The notes: generated by a model not told the origin, from the sequence alone. A stretch of DNA of 64,000 bases from Litorivicinus lipolyticus (GCF_009650135.1 NZ_CP045871.1:558001-622000); one strand, 5' to 3'; shown: positions 9,598 to 18,477, counted from the first letter of the stretch. Made by a program: numbers and translations.

Positions 9598-10266
9598 ATG
9601 CGGCCTTTTGTTGAACTGTGGGGGATGGCGGCGGATCGCCTAAGCGGCGACGCCATGCTGGAAGCGGTGTTGTATGACGTTAAATCGCCGGATCAATTAG
9701 CCGAGGTCAGTGACGACCGGTGGCTCAGTGCCTTTAGTCACTGCGTGTTTCGGGCCGGTTTTAGCTGGGAGGTGGTGCGTAAAAAGTGGCCAGAGCACGA
9801 GCAGGTCTTTCATGAGTTCGACACCATGCACTGCGCCATGCTCGGTCCGGATGAGCTCGAAGCACTGGCCCGTGATGCGCGCATTATCCGCAACCATATT
9901 TCGATTAAAGCGGTCCGGGACAATGCGATTTTCATTCGCGAATTGCGCTCCGAACATGGCGACCGTGGTCGTGCGCTGGCTAATTGGCCTGAAACCGACC
10001 AGGTCGGGCTGATGAAAGTGCTGAAAAAACAAGGTTCACGACTGGGCGGTATGTCCGGTTGTCACGCCCTGCGCCGGGTCGGTAAGTCGGCGTATGTGTT
10101 GACGCGGGACGTTAACAATGCGCTGATCCGTGAAGGGGTGATCGACAAGCCCGCGGCCAGCCAGCGCGACATGCTAAAAGTCCAAACGGCCTTTAATACG
10201 TGGCATGATCAGTCCGGTCGGCCGATGACGCATATTTCGCAGGTGCTGGCGCTGAGTGTGGGCTGA
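9598..10266 (+). CDS. 3-methyladenine DNA glycosylase I (Tag)-family protein, divergent
   Basis: 222 residues with the Tag fold signatures: WLSAFSHCVFRAGFSWEVVRKKW (quoted in part; helices around residue 43-65), ARDARIIRNHISIKAVRDNA and the LKKQGSRLGG loop. In E. coli Tag a Glu before AGLSW reads the methylated base; here that position appears to be Arg, and the N-terminal zinc-binding Cys is not evident. It may therefore be a Tag-like protein with altered or no glycosylase activity. It abuts the alpha-glucosidase stop with no gap, and its last 74 bases overlap the 3' end of the convergent BrkB gene. Confidence 0.8.
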   Translation: MRPFVELWGMAADRLSGDAMLEAVLYDVKSPDQLAEVSDDRWLSAFSHCVFRAGFSWEVVRKKWPEHEQVFHEFDTMHCAMLGPDELEALARDARIIRNHISIKAVRDNAIFIRELRSEHGDRGRALANWPETDQVGLMKVLKKQGSRLGGMSGCHALRRVGKSAYVLTRDVNNALIREGVIDKPAASQRDMLKVQTAFNTWHDQSGRPMTHISQVLALSVG

Positions 10267-11089
10267 TTTGGGCGTTGACCGACGCGCCCACCAGCACCAC
10301 CAGCGAGCTCATCCATAGCCACATCATCAGCACAATCACCGCGCTGAGGCCCTGGTAGGTCGCGCTGTAGCCGGCGATTTCAGCGACGTAGTAGCTGAGG
10401 CCGACGCTGCCCAGCAACCACAGCACGATCGCCGTCATGGCGCCCCAGTCCGGCCACATTCGAGTCGGTTTCAGCGTTCGCGACGCACCAAAGCGGTACA
10501 GTCCCGACAGTGCCAGAAACAAAAAGCCAGCAATGATCGGCCAGCGCAAAAACTTGACCATGCCTTCCAGCCACGGAATCCAGTCAAGGAATTTAAACAG
10601 CACTGGGATCATCACCAGCGTGATCAGCATGATCACGGCCATCATCAGCCCCACCAGCGTCAGCCCCAGCGACACCAAGTGCAGCTGGAAAAAGCCGCGG
10701 CTTTCGTTTTCTTGATAGACCACGTTAAGCGCCGCCATCATCGCCCGAACCCCTTTGCCGGCGCCCCATAAGGCAACGCCCAAACTGATCAAGGTGGTGG
10801 TGCCCAGTTGCGATCGGCCTTGGCCAGCCAGCCGCGTCAGCTCGGCTTCGATCAGGCGGTAGGCGTCGGTCGGCATGACGTCGGCGAATTCGCTGAGGTG
10901 GCTTTGCAATTCGGTTGGGTCGAGGAAAAAGCCGAACAGGGAGACCAGCCCTAATAAGGAGGGGAAAATCGCGATCAGGCCGTAGAACGCGACACCCGCG
11001 GCGATTAGCGTGGTGTTGTCGTCGCGCAGCTTGAGCGCTAAACGGTGGGTGAATTGGACGGGTGGGCGTTGCAGCAGCGGTGGGTTCAT
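10193..11089 (-). CDS. YihY/BrkB family inner-membrane protein
   Basis: About 298 residues with the family opening RDDNTTLIAAGVAFYGLIAIFP, six hydrophobic segments, and the GVALWGAGKGVRAMMAALNVVYQ motif. The family was once called ribonuclease BN and later virulence factor BrkB; its transport role is not settled. The ATG at 11089 is chosen because a longer GTG start at 11137 would begin next to the uacT terminator hairpin and add an atypical N terminus. The C-terminal coding end overlaps the convergent Tag-like gene by 74 bases. Confidence 0.88.
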   Translation of the reverse strand: MNPPLLQRPPVQFTHRLALKLRDDNTTLIAAGVAFYGLIAIFPSLLGLVSLFGFFLDPTELQSHLSEFADVMPTDAYRLIEAELTRLAGQGRSQLGTTTLISLGVALWGAGKGVRAMMAALNVVYQENESRGFFQLHLVSLGLTLVGLMMAVIMLITLVMIPVLFKFLDWIPWLEGMVKFLRWPIIAGFLFLALSGLYRFGASRTLKPTRMWPDWGAMTAIVLWLLGSVGLSYYVAEIAGYSATYQGLSAVIVLMMWLWMSSLVVLVGASVNAQISPHSAPAPAKYASSADRTDHATY

Positions 11090-11137
11090 CGGCCTAGAGT
11101 AGGTCACTGCGGCCAGGCCGACTATGTACGCAGGCAC

Positions 11138-11166
11138 AAAAAAGCCCCGCCAATGGGCGGGGCTTT
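11138..11166 (-). terminator. Terminator after the purine permease gene
   Basis: GCCCCGCC (11144-11151) pairs with GGCGGGGC (11156-11163) around AATG. On the minus strand the stem is followed by six or more T, 20 bases past the permease stop. Confidence 0.88.
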
Positions 11167-11185
11167 CGTTGGACCCAGTGGCGTA

Positions 11186-12505
11186 TTACGCCTCGTCGCC
11201 CTCCGGCAACACCAGGTTCAATACGATAGCCAAGAAGGCCACCGGCAGCAGACCCGAGGTCAGCAACACTTTCAGTGTGCCGGGGACGTGCTGTAGTGCG
11301 CTAGGCACAGCTTGCAGGCCCAAACCAACGGTCAACGAGATCGCCAGAATCGACATGTTACGGCTGTTCCAGGTGACGCCAGACAGCATGCTGATGCCGG
11401 CCGATACGACCATGCCGAACATGATGATAACGCCGCCGCCCAATACCGCGGTCGGCATCGCTGAAACCAGCGCACCAACTTTGGGAATCAGACCACACAG
11501 GATCAAGAACAGCGCACCAATGGTGACTACGAAGCGGCTCATGATGCCGGTCAAGGCGATCAGGCCAACGTTCTGGCTGAACGAGGTGTTAGGCAGGCCG
11601 CCAAACAAACCGGCGAAGGCTGACCCCAAACCGTCGGCAAAGGTCGCGCCTTTCAGTTCTTTCGCAGTCGGTTCGCGCTGGGCTCCGGCTTTGGTGATAC
11701 CCGAGACGTCACCGACCGTTTCAATCGCCGACACCACACACATCAAGCTGATGGCCAAGATGGCACCCAGGTTGATTTCGAAGCCGTACTTAAAGGGTTC
11801 GGGGATGGCGAACCAGGCCGCATTGGCGACGCGGTCAAAGCTGACCATGCCCATGGGAATGGCGACCAAGTAACCGGCGATCAGGCCGAGCAGTACCGCA
11901 GCCGTTGACAGCATGCCGCGGGCAAAAAACTTGAGGCCCAGCGATACGAAGATGACGACCAATGCCAGGAACCAATGGTTCATCGCACCAAAGGCTTCTT
12001 TGCCCATCAAGGGTACGCCGCCGGCGGCGTACTTGATGCCGGTGGGGATCAAGGCCAAGCCAATCGCAACAACGACCAGACCCGTGACCAGAGGCGGTAA
12101 CCAGCCTTTGATACGGCCAATAAAGAAGCCCAAGATAAAGTGAACGATGCCGCCGATGACGATGCCGCCAAACAGCGCGCCCATGCCGGCACCCTTGACG
12201 ATCGGGATCATCACCGGAATGAAGGCAAAGCTGGTGCCCTGCATGATTGGCAATTTCGCGCCGATCTGACCCAAGGTCACGGTTTGCAACAAAGTCGCGA
12301 TACCGGCGAACAGCATCGACATCTGGATCATGTAGACCATGTCAGCACCGCCGAATGCGAAGCCGGCCGCGCCTGCGATAATAATCGCGGGGGTGAAGTT
12401 ACTGACAAACATCGCCAGAACGTGCTGGATACCCAGCGGGATTGCTTGGCTGAGTGGTGGCACGTAGTCCGGGTCACGCAGTTGCTCTTGTAATGTAGAC
12501 GCCAT
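11186..12505 (-). CDS. uacT: Urate/xanthine:H+ symporter, NCS2 (NAT) family
   Basis: A 439-residue permease with about 14 hydrophobic segments. The nucleobase-transporter signature reads QNVGLIALTGIMSR; the Thr-Gly in place of Thr-Arg is the pattern of the UacT/PucJ urate-xanthine branch rather than of uracil carriers. The upstream IPLGIQHVLAMF segment carries the conserved substrate-site QH pair. It is the last gene of the puuE-uraD-alc-allA operon, which fits urate uptake. AAGGAG precedes the ATG by seven bases, and a terminator follows. Confidence 0.9.
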   Translation of the reverse strand: MASTLQEQLRDPDYVPPLSQAIPLGIQHVLAMFVSNFTPAIIIAGAAGFAFGGADMVYMIQMSMLFAGIATLLQTVTLGQIGAKLPIMQGTSFAFIPVMIPIVKGAGMGALFGGIVIGGIVHFILGFFIGRIKGWLPPLVTGLVVVAIGLALIPTGIKYAAGGVPLMGKEAFGAMNHWFLALVVIFVSLGLKFFARGMLSTAAVLLGLIAGYLVAIPMGMVSFDRVANAAWFAIPEPFKYGFEINLGAILAISLMCVVSAIETVGDVSGITKAGAQREPTAKELKGATFADGLGSAFAGLFGGLPNTSFSQNVGLIALTGIMSRFVVTIGALFLILCGLIPKVGALVSAMPTAVLGGGVIIMFGMVVSAGISMLSGVTWNSRNMSILAISLTVGLGLQAVPSALQHVPGTLKVLLTSGLLPVAFLAIVLNLVLPEGDEA

Positions 12506-12574
12506 TGGTCCGTTCTCCTTGGTTTTTTCTTGTTATCCTTAAGCACACCGCATGCCAACTAGCATGCGCTAGGC

Positions 12575-13042
12575 TCAGAGTTTCCAGCTTATGCTGCGAT
12601 TAAAGTGAACTTCATCACAGTTTTTTTCCAGACCCTGACGGTCAACGACTAGAAATTGTTGCGCCTGGTCCACCAACAGGGGGTGGTGCCAGGTGCCAGT
12701 ATGGTAATTCACGCCCTGGTCGCCGCGTGCGCGAAACACACGCAGCTGATCGATGTCGGCGTCCGGTGCCACCACGACCCACCAATCCTGTTCGGACATG
12801 GGGATAAAGGCTTGCGACCCGAACGGGTGGCATTCCAGCATCGACACGCTCAATGGGCGCGGTCGACCCAAGAAAAAGTTAATCAGCACCCGAGTGTGCG
12901 TACCCTGCAAGTCCGGTTGGAACAGGTCATGGACGCGTGTGGTGAAACCGTCGTTGATCTCGAACTGGTGGGCGCCGGCGACTTCAATGACGTCGCCGAA
13001 GGGTGCGAACGCCTCGGCGGTCAGCGCTTCAACCTTAACCAT
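12575..13042 (-). CDS. allA: Ureidoglycolate lyase AllA
   Basis: A 155-residue cupin-fold enzyme that splits ureidoglycolate into glyoxylate and urea. The LTAEAFAPFGDVIE opening, the ERHP-like LECHPFGSQAFIP strand and GVNYHTGTWHHPLL are the family landmarks. The start chosen is the ATG at 13042, which overlaps the end of alc by eight bases and gives the normal N terminus; upstream in-frame codons lie inside alc. It completes allantoate breakdown, so each allantoate yields two urea and one glyoxylate. Confidence 0.94.
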   Translation of the reverse strand: MVKVEALTAEAFAPFGDVIEVAGAHQFEINDGFTTRVHDLFQPDLQGTHTRVLINFFLGRPRPLSVSMLECHPFGSQAFIPMSEQDWWVVVAPDADIDQLRVFRARGDQGVNYHTGTWHHPLLVDQAQQFLVVDRQGLEKNCDEVHFNRSISWKL

Positions 13043-13997
13043 GATCAGGGCGTCCGAATGCGCGGATGCGTGACATGCCACCGTCGGGGATGCTGTTGAC
13101 CTTAATGTGGGTGACGCGGCCGGTGGGGGCGACATCAAAGCGGTGAATGCTGTCCGCGGTCAGTGCGTTGAACGGCACGATTTCGTCCCAGAACATGGCC
13201 TGGGTGACAATGGCTTGGTCGCCCAGCGCGGGCATGTCGGCGGCTTGGATGGTGAAACCACCGGGGAAGTTGCCTTTGAAGTGGGCGGTGTCGATTTCGA
13301 TTTCGCCGATTTGGCCGGGGACGCCCAATTCGATAATCAACCACTCGTTGCCCGGCTCGCGGCGGCGCTTGGTTTCCCAGCCGTCGCCCATGTCGGTACC
13401 ACGTCCGGCGGTCAAGACGGCCTCTACGTTGCCGTAGTGGGCGTCCGAGTACGCAGTGATGCGACCCCCGTTGACCAGGGCAGACAGTTCGATGCTGTCG
13501 TCACCGCTGCGCTCGACTACGGCTTTACCATACACGCGCAGGCGTGCCACGCCGCCGTCGGGGTACATGTCAAAGCGAATCCACTGGTAGACACCGGCTT
13601 TGTCTAGGCACTGGGCGTCTTGCTGGCTGTCGCCTTGGAGGCTCAAGATATCGGACAACGGCACCCAGCGGTCACTGGTCGCGCTGGGTTGTTCGTCCCC
13701 GATTGCGCCCCAGACCTGGGCACCGGGCGGGTAGTTACCGGTGAAATATGAGGTGTCGACGGTGAAGCGGTCGATCTGGCCGGGTACTGCCAGCTTAATC
13801 ACGCACCAGTCAAAACCACCGCTGCGGCGCCGCTTGGATTCCCAGCCGTCCATCCATTTGCCAAAGTCGTCATAGACGTCTTCTTTCCAAACCGCCGGGT
13901 GGTCTTGGAGCAGACGATCCATTGAGGCGAACGAGTCATCGCTGCATTGGACGGCTTGCGCGCCAAGTTTGGCGGAGGCGAGGTTAAGGTGGCTCAT
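13035..13997 (-). CDS. alc: Allantoicase
   Basis: Hydrolyses allantoate to ureidoglycolate and urea. The 320-residue protein shows the internal duplication of the family: GKWMDGWESKRRR...FDWCVIKLAVPGQIDRFTVDTSYFTGNYPP in the first half is echoed by GDGWETKRRREPGNEWLIIELGVPG...IDTAHFKGNFP in the second (only short parts quoted). Its start overlaps the uraD stop (ATGA), and its end overlaps allA, so the three are translationally coupled. Confidence 0.95.
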   Translation of the reverse strand: MSHLNLASAKLGAQAVQCSDDSFASMDRLLQDHPAVWKEDVYDDFGKWMDGWESKRRRSGGFDWCVIKLAVPGQIDRFTVDTSYFTGNYPPGAQVWGAIGDEQPSATSDRWVPLSDILSLQGDSQQDAQCLDKAGVYQWIRFDMYPDGGVARLRVYGKAVVERSGDDSIELSALVNGGRITAYSDAHYGNVEAVLTAGRGTDMGDGWETKRRREPGNEWLIIELGVPGQIGEIEIDTAHFKGNFPGGFTIQAADMPALGDQAIVTQAMFWDEIVPFNALTADSIHRFDVAPTGRVTHIKVNSIPDGGMSRIRAFGRPDHG

Positions 13998-14506
13998 TGT
14001 GAGGTCTCCATGGCGTTCAAGCGCAGGCGACCGATTCGGTGGACCTGGTTGAGGGCGGTTGCAAATTCAGTCGCCGGATCGTTTTCAACACGGGCCCGGA
14101 ACGACGCCAAGATGTCACTGCGGTGGAAGCCGCCGACGGCAAAAATAAACGGAAAGCCAAAACGCTGGTTATAGCGCTCGTTAAGCTCGCGAAACTCGGC
14201 AAATTCGTCCGGCGTGCATTCGGTCAGCCCGGCGCCGGTCTGTTCGGATTGGCTTTCGCGGGTCAGTTCGGCTAATTCCAGTTTGCCGACCAGCTCGGGG
14301 TGGGCTCGCAACAACGCCAGCTGGAGTGCCTCGCCGGCGTGGTCGACGATCGCCTGCATTGCGCTGGCCATGACCAGTGCTTGGTCGTGCTGCGCAGTCA
14401 GATTCGGGTATAGCTGTTCGGCGACCCAGGGCGAGTGCTCGTAAATGCTGCCATAGGCCTGAACGAATGCCGGTAAGGCGCATTTAGACGGTTGCGGATT
14501 CAGCAT
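13994..14506 (-). CDS. uraD: OHCU decarboxylase
   Basis: Converts 2-oxo-4-hydroxy-4-carboxy-5-ureidoimidazoline to (S)-allantoin, the third step after urate oxidation. At 170 residues it matches the stand-alone bacterial enzyme. The catalytic His69 lies in RAHPELVGKL, and the later FGFPFIFAVGG segment is the other family landmark. The ATG directly follows the puuE stop codon, and the stop overlaps alc. Confidence 0.95.
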   Translation of the reverse strand: MLNPQPSKCALPAFVQAYGSIYEHSPWVAEQLYPNLTAQHDQALVMASAMQAIVDHAGEALQLALLRAHPELVGKLELAELTRESQSEQTGAGLTECTPDEFAEFRELNERYNQRFGFPFIFAVGGFHRSDILASFRARVENDPATEFATALNQVHRIGRLRLNAMETSQ

Positions 14507-15418
14507 CTACGCAGCTCCGTGGGGGTGGTGTTTAATCCAGTGCTCGGCAATGTCCAATCGGCGCGCGACCCAGACATCGTCGTGGCTTAACACATAGTCC
14601 ACGAACTGCTGTAGGGCACGGAAGCGCGCAGGGCGTCCAAGCAGGCGGCAATGCATGCCAATCGACAGCATCTTCGGCGTGCGCTCGCCCTCGGCGTACA
14701 GCACGTCAAAGGCGTCCTTTAAGTAAGTGAAAAACTGATCGGCGGTGTTAAACCCCTGGGGCGTCGCAAAACGCATGTCGTTGGTGTCCAGAGTGTAGGG
14801 GACGACCAAGTGCGGCGTAGTGACTTGGGTTGACCAAAACGGTAAATCATCCGAGTAGTCGTCGGCGTCGTACACAATATGATCGCGTTCGGCGACCAGC
14901 GCTCGGGTGTTTTCGCTGGTGCGGCCGGTGTACCACCCTTGGGGCAGTGAACCGGTAACCTCGACATGGGCGTCAATCGCCGCGTCCATCATGGCGCGCT
15001 CTTGGTCCATGCTAAGGCCGTCGTAGTTGATCCAGCGATGGGCGTGGCTGGCGATCTCGTGACCGTCCTTTAAGCACTGTTCGATCACCGCGGGGTGGCG
15101 CTGCATGGCCATGCCGACGCCGAACACCGTCAGCGGTATTTGGCGGCTGCGGAACAAGTCCAAAATGCGCCAAACACCGGCGCGACTGCCGTATTCGTAG
15201 ATCGACTCCATTGACATGTGGCGACGGCCTTGGAAGGCGGCGGCTCCAATAATTTCCGATAGGAAAATCTCGCTGGCCGGGTCGCCGTGCAACACACAGT
15301 TCTCCGCGCCCTCTTCGTAGTTGAGGACGAATTGGACGGCGATGCGGGCGCGGTTAGGCCAGTTCGCATGGGGTGGCGTGGGGCCATAACCGATTAAGTC
15401 GCGAGGATAGTCAGTCAT
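14507..15418 (-). CDS. puuE: Allantoinase PuuE (polysaccharide-deacetylase fold)
   Basis: A 303-residue cofactor-light allantoinase that opens allantoin to allantoate. It belongs to the polysaccharide deacetylase superfamily, unlike the amidohydrolase-type AllB. Typical segments are RDLIGYGPTPPHANWP at the N terminus, GHEIASHAHRWINYD carrying the family His pair, GWYTGRTSENTRAL and SIGMHCRLLGRPAR. It is the first gene of the minus-strand urate operon; the divergent puuD starts 162 bases away. Confidence 0.95.
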   Translation of the reverse strand: MTDYPRDLIGYGPTPPHANWPNRARIAVQFVLNYEEGAENCVLHGDPASEIFLSEIIGAAAFQGRRHMSMESIYEYGSRAGVWRILDLFRSRQIPLTVFGVGMAMQRHPAVIEQCLKDGHEIASHAHRWINYDGLSMDQERAMMDAAIDAHVEVTGSLPQGWYTGRTSENTRALVAERDHIVYDADDYSDDLPFWSTQVTTPHLVVPYTLDTNDMRFATPQGFNTADQFFTYLKDAFDVLYAEGERTPKMLSIGMHCRLLGRPARFRALQQFVDYVLSHDDVWVARRLDIAEHWIKHHPHGAA

Positions 15419-15580
15419 AAACGGGGTGTGCGTCCGATATTTGTGATGCAGGCATTAAACCCGAATTGTAAAGTTTTTGCGTTAAAATATATTTGATAAT
15501 ATTGTTGGGGGAATTTTACAGATTCGCCAACGGGCCGCCCCTACACTTCGAACATTCAAAATTACTGAGAGGTCTTGCCC
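15419..15580. promoter_or_regulatory. Divergent puuE/puuD promoter region with an AT-rich inverted repeat
   Basis: This 162-bp gap must hold the promoters of both urate operons. It contains an AT-rich patch with arms AATAT (15486-15490) and ATATT (15499-15503), standing out from the GC-rich surroundings and of the size bound by LysR regulators. The LysR gene in the puuD operon is the obvious candidate regulator; binding is inferred. Confidence 0.45.
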
Positions 15581-16750
15581 ATGACGGCATACATAATGGA
15601 GTGGGCAAGCTTGCTGCTGCGTTGGTTGCACGTAATCACCGCGATCGCCTGGATTGGTAGCTCGTTCTACTTTGTATGGCTGGACTTGTCGCTGCGTAAA
15701 CGTGAAGGACTGCCCAAAGGTGCTCACGGTGAAAGCTGGAGCGTCCATGGGGGTGGCTTCTATCACGTCCAGAAATACCTGGTGGCGCCGGAGCGGATGC
15801 CCGAAGAGCTGCACTGGTTCAAACATGAAAGCTATTTTACCTGGTTGTCCGGATTTTGCTTGTTGGCGGTGACCTACTATTACGGCGCTAATACCTACCT
15901 AGTCGACACGGCGGTGGCCGATTTATCGGCGATGCAAGCGATCGGTATCAGCATCGCGTCGCTGGTCGGCGGTTGGGTGTTTTTCGATCAGCTGTGCAAA
16001 TCCAAATTGGGTGAAAATCTGTGGGTGCTGGCGGCGATATTGTTCGTATTTTTGATGGCATCGGGTTGGGCTTACAGCGAGATCTTTAGTGCTCGGGCCA
16101 CCTTGCTGCACGTCGGCGCGATGATCGCGACCTGGATGACGGGCAACGTCTTTTTCATCATCATTCCGAACCAGAAAAAGGTCGTCGCGACACTCAAAGC
16201 GGGCGGTAAAGCCGACCCGATCTACGGCAAAATTGCTAAGCAACGTTCAACCTTTAATAACTACCTGACCTTGCCGGTGTTGTTCATGATGCTGTCCAAC
16301 CACTACCCCATGACCTACGGCATCGATGCGCTGTGGTTGGTGGTCGGTTTGGTCATTTTGATTGGCGCGACCATCCGTTCGTGGTTCAACTTTGGCCACG
16401 AAGGCCGTTCTGGCGTTGCGCGTCAGTGGCAGTGGCCGGTCGCCGGCGTGCTGACCGTTGTGTTGGCGTGGGTGTTGTATGTACCACCGGCCCAGCTTGA
16501 AGCGGGTGAAGCGGTGATCTCGGACGCCGAGGCCGTGGCTCTTGTCCAGACCCATTGTGTTGCCTGCCACGGCCCGGTTTTGGCGGCGGCCATGAAGGGC
16601 GTGCAGCTGCACACACTGGACAGCATTATCAAAAACAAAGACTCGATCTATGCCCAGGCAGTCGCCTCCCAGGCTATGCCGATGGGCAATGCCAGCGGCA
16701 TGACCGAGGCTGAACGACGTGCGCTGGGCCTTTGGATTCAGGCCCAGTAA
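15581..16750 (+). CDS. puuD: Membrane urate hydroxylase PuuD with C-terminal cytochrome c
   Basis: A 389-residue membrane enzyme that oxidises urate to 5-hydroxyisourate and passes electrons to the respiratory chain instead of making hydrogen peroxide. About eight transmembrane helices (first WASLLLRWLHVITAIAWIGS) precede a periplasmic cytochrome c domain with the heme site CVACH at residues 326-330 and a candidate axial Met in AMPMGN. The ATG at 15581 follows GAGAGG; a TTG two codons earlier is less likely. Its stop abuts the LysR start. Confidence 0.95.
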   Translation: MTAYIMEWASLLLRWLHVITAIAWIGSSFYFVWLDLSLRKREGLPKGAHGESWSVHGGGFYHVQKYLVAPERMPEELHWFKHESYFTWLSGFCLLAVTYYYGANTYLVDTAVADLSAMQAIGISIASLVGGWVFFDQLCKSKLGENLWVLAAILFVFLMASGWAYSEIFSARATLLHVGAMIATWMTGNVFFIIIPNQKKVVATLKAGGKADPIYGKIAKQRSTFNNYLTLPVLFMMLSNHYPMTYGIDALWLVVGLVILIGATIRSWFNFGHEGRSGVARQWQWPVAGVLTVVLAWVLYVPPAQLEAGEAVISDAEAVALVQTHCVACHGPVLAAAMKGVQLHTLDSIIKNKDSIYAQAVASQAMPMGNASGMTEAERRALGLWIQAQ

Positions 16751-17665
16751 ATGCACCGAATCGACGATGAACAGGTGTTCTGCGAAGTCGTCGAGCACGG
16801 TAGTTTTTCGGATGCGGGCCGGGCGCTGCGGGTGTCCACTGCGGTCATCAGTGCGCGCATTGCGCGCCTTGAAGAGCGCCTTGGACTACGGCTTTTAAAC
16901 CGCACCACCCGCAGCGTGGTCACCACCGAAGCCGGTCAAGTTTACTACCATGCCTGTCGCGAGGTGGTTGCGCGCATGCGCGCAGCGCTGGATCAGCTTG
17001 AGGAAATGCAAAACGCGCCACAGGGTGTGATCAAGGTTACGGCACCGGATGTGTTGGGCCGCGAGGTGATCGCACCGCTGCTGGCGGAATTTCGGCTGCT
17101 GTATCCAAGCGTTGATATTCGCCTACACATTGCCGACCGGGTCGTTAATATCATCGATGAATCGTTGGACTTGGCGATTCGTCACGGCTACCCCGAGGCT
17201 TCGTCCTGGGTCTTGCGGCCACTGGCGCTGGACCGCTGGGTGACCTGTGGGTCGCCGGACTATTTGGCGGGTCAGGGCACGCCGGACAGCGTCGCTGACC
17301 TGACCGAACACAACTGCTTGCTGTTGCGCTTTCATGGTTCGCGCCAATTCCAATGGCAGTACCAGCACGGGGCGGACCGATTATACGAAAAAGTCGGTGG
17401 GTCGATGGATGCTTCGGCCTCCGGCGTGCTGGCCAGCTGGGCCAAAGCCGGCCTTGGTCTGGTTCAGCAGTCGGTTTGGAATTTGCACGGCGACCTCAGC
17501 AGTGGGGCCTTGGTGCCGGTGCTGGAAGGGTTCGAGCCAAAAGGCCTGCGCATCAATGCGCTGATGCCGGACCGGGAACACCGGCCGGCAAAAATTGGCC
17601 TGTTGCTGGACTTCTTGGCCGAGCGCATGGCCCAACATCCCTCACAAACCTATTTACCTTCGTAA
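16751..17665 (+). CDS. LysR-family regulator in the urate operon
   Basis: A 304-residue regulator. The N-terminal winged helix (DEQVFCEVVEHGSFSDAGRA, STAVISARIARLEERLG; first 60 residues) is followed by a periplasmic-binding-like effector domain with DLAIRHGYP and CGSPDYLAGQG. It lies between puuD and hiuH with no gap on the left and ten bases on the right, so it is probably autoregulated with the pathway. A purine-pathway intermediate as inducer is likely but not shown by sequence. Confidence 0.93.
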   Translation: MHRIDDEQVFCEVVEHGSFSDAGRALRVSTAVISARIARLEERLGLRLLNRTTRSVVTTEAGQVYYHACREVVARMRAALDQLEEMQNAPQGVIKVTAPDVLGREVIAPLLAEFRLLYPSVDIRLHIADRVVNIIDESLDLAIRHGYPEASSWVLRPLALDRWVTCGSPDYLAGQGTPDSVADLTEHNCLLLRFHGSRQFQWQYQHGADRLYEKVGGSMDASASGVLASWAKAGLGLVQQSVWNLHGDLSSGALVPVLEGFEPKGLRINALMPDREHRPAKIGLLLDFLAERMAQHPSQTYLPS

Positions 17666-17675
17666 GGAACATCGC

Positions 17676-18017
17676 ATGGCTTCACTGTCGACACACGCAC
17701 TGGATACCGCTTTGGGCACACCGGCCCGCGGACTCGGATTAACCCTATTCAAAATTAACGCCGGCGAGCGTGTCGAGTTAGGTCGTTTCACCACCAACGA
17801 CGACGGACGCGTCGACGGTGGCTTGTTTAACGACCCCGAGACGGCTCTGGGCGAATATGAAATCGTGTTCGAAGCGGGCGCTTACTTGGCCTCGACCGGT
17901 GGCACGGATCGTTACCTGACCCAGGTTCCGATTCGGTTCAGTGTTTATGATCAGAGTCATTACCACGTGCCGCTGTTGGTCAGCAGCTATGGTTACTCAA
18001 CCTACCGTGGCAGCTAG
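17676..18017 (+). CDS. hiuH: 5-hydroxyisourate hydrolase (transthyretin-like)
   Basis: A 113-residue enzyme that hydrolyses 5-hydroxyisourate to OHCU, the step between PuuD and UraD. The N-terminal [14 protein letters not shown] carries catalytic His7, the middle has the conserved Arg of TTNDDGRVD, and the protein ends in the signature YRGS. TAAGGA ahead of the ATG at 17676 overlaps the lysR stop, so an upstream in-frame extension into lysR is rejected. The stop codon overlaps the convergent panD stop by two bases. Confidence 0.96.
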   Translation: MASLSTHALDTALGTPARGLGLTLFKINAGERVELGRFTTNDDGRVDGGLFNDPETALGEYEIVFEAGAYLASTGGTDRYLTQVPIRFSVYDQSHYHVPLLVSSYGYSTYRGS

Positions 18018-18403
18018 TTCGTGACACCCTGACGGGCGAGGGCATCGACCTCCGAAATCTGTCGATTGCGCTCGTCGACAAAAACCTTGGCGGGTGTGTG
18101 CTTGGACAGCTCGTCTTCGGTGAGTTGGCAAAAGCTGGCGATGATCAGCAAGTCGCCGACTTCGGCTTTGCGTGCTGCCGAGCCGTTGACTGAAATCACC
18201 CCGGATCCGGCTGGCGCCTCGATTGCATAGGTCGAGAAGCGTTCGCCGTTGTTCAAATTCCAGATGTCGATGCGCTCATGCTCGACCATGCCGGCGGCCT
18301 GCAGCAAGTCAGCGTCGATGGCGCAGGACCCAATGTAATGCAGCTCGGCGGCGGTCACGGTGACTCGGTGCAGTTTGGCGTCCAGCAGGGTGCGTAGTTT
18401 CAT
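18014..18403 (-). CDS. panD: Aspartate 1-decarboxylase PanD
   Basis: Makes beta-alanine from aspartate for pantothenate and CoA synthesis. The 129-residue proenzyme has the self-cleavage site Gly25-Ser26 in YIGSCAID; Ser26 becomes the pyruvoyl cofactor. KLHRVTVT at the N terminus and [18 protein letters not shown] are typical. I use the ATG at 18403; a TTG two codons earlier is possible. No other pantothenate gene is nearby. Confidence 0.95.
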   Translation of the reverse strand: MKLRTLLDAKLHRVTVTAAELHYIGSCAIDADLLQAAGMVEHERIDIWNLNNGERFSTYAIEAPAGSGVISVNGSAARKAEVGDLLIIASFCQLTEDELSKHTPAKVFVDERNRQISEVDALARQGVTN

Positions 18404-18477
18404 GTTCAAGCCCGTGTTTTTGATGCGCCGCAGTATACCGAGCCGTGGTGCCCTTGGGCTATGTGTTTCGCTAGGGG

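Noticed and set aside
11089..11137. GTG start of the BrkB-family gene at 11137
   Set aside because: It would begin one base from the permease terminator hairpin and add an atypical N terminus; the ATG at 11089 is preferred.
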